From assembly GCA_023229765.1 (NCBI GenBank), contig JALNYO010000050.1, positions 1 to 21,904 of the forward strand: DNA of 21,904 bases, in the 5' to 3' direction. Numbering within the stretch: position 1 is the first letter of the stretch; every line of letters starts with the position of its first letter. A program made the position numbers and the translations under genes. Below, in pieces: positions 1-6,792 of this stretch. Source of the DNA: Syntrophales bacterium. Its GTDB lineage: Bacteria > Desulfobacterota > Syntrophia > Syntrophales > UBA5619. The notes below the pieces were generated by a model. That model was not told the DNA's origin, searched no databases, and worked only from the letters and a program-made list of their open reading frames with translations.

Positions 1-961
1 AGGATGCCGCCAGTCCGGAACCCACCGCAACCAGGTCGCTACCTGACTTCTGGAAGGCGATCGAGCCGCCCGTGATCGTCACGAAGTTCGTCACGCTCGC
101 ATTAAGTCCCGTCAGCTCGAAGGATACGGTGCTCGCCGCAATGTTTGCCGCAAAATGGTAATTCGCCGATCCAACCGAAATGTCGTCCGTCGTCGCCGTA
201 ATGGTCGTCCCGTCAGTGGTGTACTGAATTTTGATAGTAGCGGCATCCAATGACGCAAACCCGTCCAACGCCGCCGACAACGTGCCGCCCGAAAGCTCGA
301 AGGCCGTCAAAGCACCGCTCGACCGCAGGCCGAAGTTCGCACCTGCCAGCTGCACATACGCAGTCCCCGCCGAGAGCTTCGCCGTCAGATTGCTCCCCGC
401 CGCGATCAGATTGCTACCACTCTTACTGAAACCTACTGTTCCTGAGAGCGTGACAAACTGATTGACTTCCGCGGCAAAGGTACCGCTGGCGTTAAGCTGT
501 ACTCCATCTGCGCCTGCAAAATTGATCGTCACCCCAGAAATGATAACCGGAGTGTTTAAAAAATCGATCACCTTGCCATTGGATTCTGTATTCAGCGAAA
601 GATTGACGTTCGACACAGAGGCTGTAAGGTCAGGGACATTCTTAAGCTCGGCGCTGCTAAGTGTTCCCTTGGCAGAATACCAGGTGTCACCGGTTCCGCT
701 GTTGGATAAGATTGCCAGGGCAAAATTGGACACAACGGCTTGGAATCCTACGGCATCTGCATCAAAGGTATCATCAGTAAAAACATTTGCAGTGCCATTG
801 TCATCCAGGATATAGGGTCCATTATGAGTTCCAAAAAAGACGAGGCCGCCTGTAACACCGATTTCAAATGAATCTACAGACAGATTCGTTGTAACACCGT
901 CGTTCAAATTAACTATTTCTGTTTTTTTGGTAAAGCTAAAATCACCCGCCAAGGTCACGAA
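1..961 (-). repeat. Degenerate repeats inside the giant surface protein
   Basis: Three related segments begin with Phe-Val-Thr-(Leu/Ile): near 961 (FVTLAGDFSF), near 457 (FVTLSGTVGFSKSGSNLIAA) and near 85 (FVTITGGSIAFQKSGSDLVA). The last two are 124 residues apart and keep the pattern FxKSGS(N/D)L(I/V)A. The first is 168 residues upstream and weaker. They look like the start of a repeat array that continues past the left edge, which is usual for adhesin-like giant proteins. Confidence 0.6.
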
Positions 962-3900
962 ACTTGCTAATTGAACCTCCAAGGTTCCGATCCCATCGTC
1001 AAGATTGCCAGTAACAAAGCCAAGATTATTAAAGATAAACGTATCCTTGGCACTGCCACCGGTCAGGTTCTGAACACCGCTGAAGGTAACGGCAGTCAAA
1101 CCATTTGGTGTCAGCGTGCCGGCATTGATCCCGCTCAAATTCCACGTGTTGCTTAGGTCGGGAGCAAGCAAGGTAATGTATGCACTGTTATTGCCGATAA
1201 TGCTTGTAATCCCGGTCCATCCGGTAGTGGTATTGTCATCACCGGAAGCCGATCCTGACACTTTCACCTTGCCGTCTGCAAGAACGGTAAGAATGATTGT
1301 CTGGCCGTTGTTCGACGTATCTGAAAGGTCCAGAGTCGTTGAAGTGTGAGACGCCGCTGTTACCGGAAATGCGCTGACGTGGTTGTCAACCGGAAATTCA
1401 CCAGCGGTTAAAAGTACCCGCTGGCTTGCGAATAGCGCCTCATCCATGACCGCCAGTTGGGCATCATGATCAAATCCGATGACATGGCCAATTTCATGAA
1501 GCAGGACGGTGAGGAGGTCGATTCGATCTGCGGCTGCGCTACCGACCGCAGCTGTCAGGTGGTTGGCATCGGTTCGCTCAAATTCATTGTTGTCGGTCGG
1601 GGTGCCATCGACGAACCAACCGTAACCGGCCGCATTGCTATCTACATATACGGAATAATCGCGTGCTTCACCCAAGGTACCATCTGGTAAATTTGAAATA
1701 TGAGCTGTTATGTTATTGAGACGGCCAAGCTGTTCTGAGGAAAGCGGTAAGGCCGACCAGCGTTTGATGGCCTCATTCAGGAGAGTGTTCAACTCCGCGT
1801 CAGTAAGGTTGTTTTCAACCTCTGCTGTCACGGCGGAACCGCTGACCACCAGTTTTTTGGATTCGCCCGCTGTGAAAAATATTTCATTATTCAGGCATTG
1901 GTCCTGTGTGATCTGTAAGGTGACCCCAGAGCCCGAAGGATCAGAGACGTCTTCGCTGGTTACATATATAATAAGGATAGGGTGGGAGGAATTTTCAGAG
2001 GAAACCGGAAGCGTCAGGGAAAACGTTCCGGAAGTTCGGGTGTCAAATCCGTTGTCTGCAAGCGCGTCCAAACGGAAATCAGATAAGGAGCCGAGCGACA
2101 AAACCGGCGGATCATGACCGTGGGCGACAATCTCGGTACGGGCGTCAAAAGCAAAACGGCCCTCGGATACCGTCATGCCGGAATCGGCAAGTCCCTCAAC
2201 CGTCAAACCCAGACCATTGATTTCCTGATTTACCCTGATCGTGACAGATGCTTCCCGCTTGGTCAACGATACCGCATCGGAAGAAACGGACGCAAAAAGA
2301 TCGAGCCTCGCCTCGGCAGCCACTGTAACGATCACGTCGGAAGAAAGAGAAACCCCGGCGTCCCGAAACTGATCAGAAAACAGGGCCTCTATATCGACGG
2401 CAACATCAGACTGTGCGACTGCGTCAAAGAAGAAGTCGAAACGCAAATCGTCCTGCTCTGGAGAATACTCGCCGTTCAGGATCAACGGTTCTGCGGAGGG
2501 CTGTTCCGCAGAGCGGCTGACAGTGCCTCTCTTGCCGGCCATCCGGAGATATTCCAGAAGACCATTCAAGCTCGGAAAAGTTCCGAAGCGGGATTTGGTC
2601 TCCGAACGTATCTCGTCGAAACGGGGAAGATACGGGAGCCCGAGCAGAGCCTGAAAAGTCGGCAGATAGTCGTTGATCTGAAACCCGGGATTGAGGAGAG
2701 ACCATATTTCGGGCAGGTACAGCGAGACATCCCAGTCGGCTTTCAGGGAGAGGTTGAAAGAATTCTCCAAAAGATTTTTCAGGGCCAACCGGTGGGAGCC
2801 GATATTGATGTCAAAGTTCGCCGTGTCAATCCCGGGCAATTCCCCGATCGCTGATGCATTTTCGTCAATGCTGAAATTGAAAACATCCAGCAGGGTGAAA
2901 TAGTCAAGAGCCGGGTCATAGAGTTTAGTAAAGGGGGATGACGCTGAATCATGATCAGCGGAAAATATTTTGTTCAGGGAATTGCCAAGGAAGGGTTCTG
3001 CTACAGCTTGCGACGAAGAATCGACAAGCCGCTCGCCAATACCGTCGATCCCCTTCAGCAGATCGAGAATGGAATTTCTCAGAGAGCTGATATTGAAACT
3101 TAAGGAAACCTCCGGCGCGGTCCCGGAAAAAATGTCTTCGCTTTTTACATTAAGGAAGGCAACTACACCTGCCGAATTATCGAAACGCTGACTCGGCGCC
3201 AGATGAAGATCGGCAACGAAGACGCCCGACGTTGTCAGATGAAGCAGATCGCCTATTGTCTCAGGGGCAATGCCCTGCAAATCAGTAAGGGTTATCCTCT
3301 TATTGCCAGCAATGAAATCATCAAAATTCACGTCCAGCTTGAGGTTCAAATCAATCTTGCCGGAGACGACCCGCAAAGTGGCCTGTCCAGCGTCGGCTCC
3401 GGCCTCATCCTGGAGAAATACCTTATCGATCGATAAATCGGCTGTCAGCTTGCGAACTTCCGCAAAAAACACAGCCGATCCGTCTTTTTGCTCAATTCCA
3501 AAAGTAAAATCAAATTTTATTGACGCTGTGTAAGCGGCTGTTTCCCCTTCAGAAAACTGAAATCGCACCTGTTCGGCAAGGCCGTCGGCGTTTAAACGAA
3601 CCTCACCGTTCAGCGCCGCTTCCAGATCGACGTTGACGCCTATTTCATCAATACTGTTGTAATATCCAACATTTAACCAATTAATACGACCAACGGCGCC
3701 GGTCTGATCAGCGCCCCCTTCCAAGATCGCAACGAGACCTTCCAGCGTAGGCGGATCGGTTGCATCCGAGAAGTAATCATACACCGCTTTAAAAAGCCGT
3801 GTATCCAGAATCTCTTTGGGCCGGAGCAACTGCCCCATGGTTGCCCCATTGGTTAAGGGGATTGGCGTTCCGAAGGCGTCAAAATCCTCCAGAACCCCTG

Positions 3901-4333
3901 TCAGATTCGACAGCCCTTCAAGTCCTATTGCGATAGCCGACTGTTCCGTTTCCGTGATCAAACGCTCGGAAGGGGCAGCATCTTCAGCCGCCTTAATATC
4001 CCCGGATGTAGCCGCCAACGAATCAGCTTCAACTTCCATGGACAGGGGCTGCTGCTCGTAATCGAGTTCTACTGCATCTATGCCCGCAAATATATCAGTC
4101 TGATTGGGGGATAATTCGTATTGGAGCGATTGCTGGTAAACCGGATTAGGGGCGCCAACCTCACTTGGAGCGGGAACCTCTTCCAGATTGGGAATGGCGC
4201 CGACCTCACCGCAGGGATTCAACTCGTCCGGCAAACTCGCGTACGCCATCGCGGCGGCAGATTCACCGGACAAGAGAACCCTCGGTTCGAGGGTTTCCAT
4301 CTCAAATTGGTTTGGAGGCTGCGACTTCTTCAC
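1..4333 (-). CDS. Giant LEPR-XLL surface protein with internal matrixin-like metalloprotease (3' end beyond window)
   Basis: The frame is open without a stop for 1444 codons and leaves the window on the left. Residues 10-23 contain ETLEPRVLLSG, the LEPR-XLL motif that marks the N-terminus of very large bacterial surface proteins. Residues ~60-840 are acidic, beta-rich and unrecognised. Residues ~855-965 resemble a metzincin/matrixin catalytic domain: AGYGWFVDGTP, then HEIGHVIGFDH at 946-956 (three zinc His and the catalytic Glu) and VMD as a possible Met-turn. After that come low-complexity T/S/N/G-rich segments including NLTGGSAKDTF and degenerate repeats. I chose GTG 4333 because TGA lies 15 codons upstream and the LEPR motif usually sits behind a short basic leader (KKSQ); its ribosome site is poor, and ATG 4300 is the alternative. 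No ordinary Sec signal peptide is visible. The gene follows the SecA-like gene on the same strand and is probably the substrate of the upstream apparatus (inference). Family call is firm; function is not. Confidence 0.9.
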   Translation of the reverse strand, partial: MKKSQPPNQFEMETLEPRVLLSGESAAAMAYASLPDELNPCGEVGAIPNLEEVPAPSEVGAPNPVYQQSLQYELSPNQTDIFAGIDAVELDYEQQPLSMEVEADSLAATSGDIKAAEDAAPSERLITETEQSAIAIGLEGLSNLTGVLEDFDAFGTPIPLTNGATMGQLLRPKEILDTRLFKAVYDYFSDATDPPTLEGLVAILEGGADQTGAVGRINWLNVGYYNSIDEIGVNVDLEAALNGEVRLNADGLAEQVRFQFSEGETAAYTASIKFDFTFGIEQKDGSAVFFAEVRKLTADLSIDKVFLQDEAGADAGQATLRVVSGKIDLNLKLDVNFDDFIAGNKRITLTDLQGIAPETIGDLLHLTTSGVFVADLHLAPSQRFDNSAGVVAFLNVKSEDIFSGTAPEVSLSFNISSLRNSILDLLKGIDGIGERLVDSSSQAVAEPFLGNSLNKIFSADHDSASSPFTKLYDPALDYFTLLDVFNFSIDENASAIGELPGIDTANFDINIGSHRLALKNLLENSFNLSLKADWDVSLYLPEIWSLLNPGFQINDYLPTFQALLGLPYLPRFDEIRSETKSRFGTFPSLNGLLEYLRMAGKRGTVSRSAEQPSAEPLILNGEYSPEQDDLRFDFFFDAVAQSDVAVDIEALFSDQFRDAGVSLSSDVIVTVAAEARLDLFASVSSDAVSLTKREASVTIRVNQEINGLGLTVEGLADSGMTVSEGRFAFDARTEIVAHGHDPPVLSLGSLSDFRLDALADNGFDTRTSGTFSLTLPVSSENSSHPILIIYVTSEDVSDPSGSGVTLQITQDQCLNNEIFFTAGESKKLVVSGSAVTAEVENNLTDAELNTLLNEAIKRWSALPLSSEQLGRLNNITAHISNLPDGTLGEARDYSVYVDSNAAGYGWFVDGTPTDNNEFERTDANHLTAAVGSAAADRIDLLTVLLHEIGHVIGFDHDAQLAVMDEALFASQRVLLTAGEFPVDNHVSAFPVTAASHTSTTLDLSDTSNNGQTIILTVLADGKVKVSGSASGDDNTTTGWTGITSIIGNNSAYITLLAPDLSNTWNLSGINAGTLTPNGLTAVTFSGVQNLTGGSAKDTFIFNNLGFVTGNLDDGIGTLEVQLASFVTLAGDFSFTKKTEIVNLNDGVTTNLSVDSFEIGVTGGLVFFGTHNGPYILDDNGTANVFTDDTFDADAVGFQAVVSNFALAILSNSGTGDTWYSAKGTLSSAELKNVPDLTASVSNVNLSLNTESNGKVIDFLNTPVIISGVTINFAGADGVQLNASGTFAAEVNQFVTLSGTVGFSKSGSNLIAAGSNLTAKLSAGTAYVQLAGANFGLRSSGALTAFELSGGTLSAALDGFASLDAATIKIQYTTDGTTITATTDDISVGSANYHFAANIAASTVSFELTGLNASVTNFVTITGGSIAFQKSGSDLVAVGSGLAAS

Positions 4334-4436
4334 CCTTCCACCACTCTCGCCAAAGGCCCTGAATCCTCCGGGAACAAATCATCGTTCCCCACCTGGTAAA
4401 ATGCAAACAAAATACGCTACTATCAGCCTAACAACG

Positions 4437-4588
4437 GAGCCAATTGCAAAACTCCCAACGCTGTCATTCCCGCGACGCTTCTGGGCGGGAAAACGAAGTT
4501 TAATGTTCATAATCTGGTTCTAACTACTTGAAAAACCATATTCCCGATAGAGACATTCGGGAATGACAAATGGTTTTGCAATTGCCTC
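4437..4588. repeat. MITE-like or REP-like inverted-repeat element
   Basis: Outer arms 4437-4452 and 4573-4588 are inverted copies matching at 15 of 16 bases (GAGCCAATTGCAAAAC against GAGGCAATTGCAAAAC). Inner arms 4463-4472 and 4558-4567 are perfect 10-bp inverted copies (GTCATTCCCG / CGGGAATGAC). Inside, TTCCCGA 4541-4547 pairs with TCGGGAA 4557-4563, and TCCCGC pairs with GCGGGA around 4469-4490. There is no coding capacity. The TGTCATTCCCG start resembles dispersed repeats common in deltaproteobacterial genomes. If transcribed it would fold in the 5' leader of the giant gene. Confidence 0.65.
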
Positions 4589-4642
4589 AAATGGTTTTGC
4601 AATTGCCTCAAATGGTTTTGCAATTGCCTCAAATGGTTTTGA
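4568..4642. repeat. 21-bp tandem repeat, three identical copies plus a partial fourth
   Basis: Exact 21-bp units lie at 4568-4588, 4589-4609 and 4610-4630, followed by about 12 bases of a fourth copy. Each unit contains GGTTTTGCAATTGCC with the palindrome GCAATTGC. The unit is the right arm of the inverted-repeat element, so the arm itself was amplified. The unit length is divisible by three and would read KPFEAIA on the minus strand. Confidence 0.9.
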
Positions 4643-4724
4643 ACTCCGCATCAGGAAAAGAACTTTCAACGACCCTGCTTCAGCAGCATGATACTGCCAC
4701 AGAGAATCTGTAAATTTCGAGCTG

Positions 4725-4753
4725 TAAGTAACAAGCAAAATATCCTTTGTCAA
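4725..4753 (-). promoter_or_regulatory. Candidate promoter for the giant surface gene
   Basis: On the minus strand a consensus -35 box TTGACA (4753-4748) is followed after 17 bp by a poor -10 box TACTTA (4730-4725). Transcription would start near 4718, giving a leader of about 385 nt through the repeats to the GTG at 4333. The weak -10 fits a promoter that needs an activator. No expression evidence is available. Confidence 0.4.
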
Positions 4754-4771
4754 GGAAAACCTGCTCAAAGA

Positions 4772-4787
4772 TGTGAACTACCTCACA
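4772..4787. promoter_or_regulatory. CRP/FNR-family-type binding site
   Basis: TGTGA-ACTACC-TCACA gives both perfect 5-bp half-sites of the CRP consensus with the correct 6-bp spacer. Its centre (4779.5) lies about 61 bp upstream of the start predicted from the TTGACA promoter, the classic class I activator position. The predicted start is approximate, so the exact distance should not be over-read. The palindrome lies 14 bp past the stop codon of the SecA-like gene, so a short hairpin role is possible. Confidence 0.45.
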
Positions 4788-4800
4788 CCTGAAAGAAATC

Positions 4801-6792
4801 TTATACCTCGGCACTGGGCCCGCTGAAGGAAAGTGCCTCCTCTAACCAGGTATCCATTTTCAGCACATCCCGACGCTGCCGATAGGCGAGTCGCTGGGCG
4901 GTTCTCTGAGCCTGAAAAAGCGCCGTTTTTGCTAATATATTTGCTCCGGGAGCGCCTCCATTAAGTGCATTTGTCAGTCGCTTCCTCAAAAAAGCCGGGA
5001 CAAATCGCCTAATCAGTTCGTCTTCCACGCTCATAAACGCCTGAGCGGAACCGGGGTCGCCCTGCCTTGCGCAACGCCCGAAAAGCTGCCGGTCAATGCG
5101 CCCCGACTCATGACGTTCCGTAGCGATCACATGCAGTCCTCCCAGTTCCGCCACACCAAAACCCAACTTGATATCCGTGCCCCGACCTGCCATGTTCGTG
5201 GAGATCGTGATCCGGTTTTTCTCCCCGGCGGCGGCGACGATCTGGGCTTCCTCCTTGTGCCGGACGGCGTTAAGCAGATTAAATTCAAGGCCTTTTGCGG
5301 AAAGCATTGCGGCCAGTCTTTCACTGGCAGTAACGCTCCTGGTACCCACCAGCACCGGCCGGCCGGTGAGCCGTCTATTTTCGATATCCAGTACAACAGC
5401 TTCAAACTTTTCCGTTTCGGACGAAAAAATCCGGTCAGGAATGATTTGTCTGATGCAGGGGCGGTTGGTGGGAATGGTCATGACTGGCAGCCGATAGATG
5501 TGCCAGAATTCGCCGGTTGCTTCCCGAGCCGTCCCGGTCATGCCGCTGAGTTTTCGGAAAAAGCGGAAGAATCTCTGAAAACTTAATCTGGCAAGCGTCT
5601 CGCTCGGATCGTTAACCGTCAGACCTTCCTTGGCCTCTATCGCCTGATGCAGACCGTGCCTCCATGTCCGGTTCGGCATCAGCCGCCCGGTAAATTCATC
5701 GACAATGGCAACCTTGCCGTCCTGAATGACATATTGCTGATCCAGCTTGTAAAATTCCCTGGCCGTCAACGCCTGCTTGACAAGTTCCTCACGACGAGCA
5801 GGACCGCGCCACATTCCCTGCAACAGCCGGGCCTGCTCCTCCACCTTCCGAGTTCCCTCCTTGGTCAGGTTGATGTCCTTGTATTTATGATCAACAAGGT
5901 AATCCGCTCCAACCATCAGCGAACCGACGATGCCATGGGTGATCTCACAGGCTTCCACCAGTGAAGAGTTTTTCTGCGCCCGGGAGATGATCAATGGCGT
6001 CACCGCCTCGTCAATCAGGACGCTGTCGGCCTCATCCACAATGGCCGTATCCAGCCCCCGCAAAACAATGCTGTCTATGCTTTTGGACTGCGGATTGAGA
6101 AGCTGGCGGAGCTGCCGGCGCGAAGAATCATGAAGGGCGCCGATAATCAATCTGTCCCTCAGAAAATCCGCGACCAGTTCTTTAAGCGTCGTGTAAACAA
6201 CCCCTTTGTCGTAATTCAAGCGGCGCTCCCGCGGCTCCATCTGCCCAGTCACGCATCCCACCGATACCCCGCAAAAAGAGTAGAACGGGTTCATTTCGAC
6301 GGCATCGCGATTCGCCAGATAATCATTGACCGTCACAAAATGGAACGGCCGCCCCGTCCATGCAGCCAGAACCGAAGGCAGGCAGGCGGTGAGGCTTTTC
6401 CCCTCGCCGGTCGCCATCTCGGCAAGATATCCGCGATAAAGCGCCAAAGCTCCCATGATTTGAACAGGATACGGCAAAAGCCCCGTCGTGCGGCTTGACG
6501 CTTCCACCATATTCGCCAGGGCTTCCGGCAAAAGAGCCTCATGATCCTTGGCCTGACGCCGGAACTGAGTCTGGATGTCCAACAGCCGTTCCCGCAACCT
6601 GTGATCCGAAATATGCACAAGCCCCCGGGCCATTTCACTAATCTTATCCGCTTCCTCCTGCAGGGAACGGGCTACGGAGGGTCGGCGCCGACGCCAGCCG
6701 GCAAAGCCGTGAACGAGGGCGTCCATGCCCTTGTAAAGCTTTTCAGGAATCACGATACGGGTGCGGTGGTAATCCTGAGCCGGAATTGTCAT
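4801..6792 (-). CDS. SecA-like translocase ATPase, C-terminally shortened
   Basis: 663 residues. All SecA motor motifs are present: Q-motif context YPVQIMG (108-114), Walker A ATGEGKS (127-133), DEAD box at 253-256 in IVDEADSVLIDEA (SecA usually has DEVD), SGMTGTA (416-422), TNMAGRGTDIKL (532-543) and QLFGRCARQGDPG (569-581, arginine finger region). Sequence between the DEAD box and SGMTGTA, including IVDEFTGRLMPNR, matches the preprotein-crosslinking domain and its flanks. Only about 80 residues follow the last motif, so much of the normal C-terminal scaffold/wing and the zinc-binding tail are missing (housekeeping SecA is about 830-900 residues). ATG 6792 overlaps the M50 gene's TAA by 1 bp, so translation is coupled. 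It is therefore an accessory SecA paralogue tied to this operon. Role inferred: energising export of the downstream LEPR-XLL protein. Confidence 0.93.
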   Translation of the reverse strand: MTIPAQDYHRTRIVIPEKLYKGMDALVHGFAGWRRRRPSVARSLQEEADKISEMARGLVHISDHRLRERLLDIQTQFRRQAKDHEALLPEALANMVEASSRTTGLLPYPVQIMGALALYRGYLAEMATGEGKSLTACLPSVLAAWTGRPFHFVTVNDYLANRDAVEMNPFYSFCGVSVGCVTGQMEPRERRLNYDKGVVYTTLKELVADFLRDRLIIGALHDSSRRQLRQLLNPQSKSIDSIVLRGLDTAIVDEADSVLIDEAVTPLIISRAQKNSSLVEACEITHGIVGSLMVGADYLVDHKYKDINLTKEGTRKVEEQARLLQGMWRGPARREELVKQALTAREFYKLDQQYVIQDGKVAIVDEFTGRLMPNRTWRHGLHQAIEAKEGLTVNDPSETLARLSFQRFFRFFRKLSGMTGTAREATGEFWHIYRLPVMTIPTNRPCIRQIIPDRIFSSETEKFEAVVLDIENRRLTGRPVLVGTRSVTASERLAAMLSAKGLEFNLLNAVRHKEEAQIVAAAGEKNRITISTNMAGRGTDIKLGFGVAELGGLHVIATERHESGRIDRQLFGRCARQGDPGSAQAFMSVEDELIRRFVPAFLRKRLTNALNGGAPGANILAKTALFQAQRTAQRLAYRQRRDVLKMDTWLEEALSFSGPSAEV

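Larger units (their letters stand above)
4334..4800. other. 467-bp intergenic region between the SecA-like gene and the giant surface gene
   Basis: I see no credible gene here. From right to left the gap holds a CRP/FNR-type palindrome, a consensus -35 box, a 21-bp tandem repeat, a MITE-like inverted repeat with internal hairpins, and about 100 bp of leader before the GTG start. An 82-codon minus-strand frame with a TTG start spans the tandem repeat, but it owes its length to the 21-bp (in-frame) unit. The gap contrasts with the overlapping genes upstream and suggests that the giant gene has its own transcription control. Confidence 0.7.

Noticed and set aside
2114..2854. 246-codon plus-strand frame inside the giant gene
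   Set aside because: It is antisense to a 1444-codon uninterrupted frame with LEPR-XLL and metzincin motifs, and its own translation is low-complexity Arg/Gln-rich.
4568..4642. Tandem repeat considered as a small CRISPR array
   Set aside because: Units are directly adjacent with no spacers, and no cas genes are present.
4520..4768. 82-codon minus-strand frame with KPFEAIA repeats
   Set aside because: It has a TTG start, no good ribosome site, and its length comes from a 21-bp non-coding tandem repeat and an inverted-repeat element; the likely promoter starts inside it.
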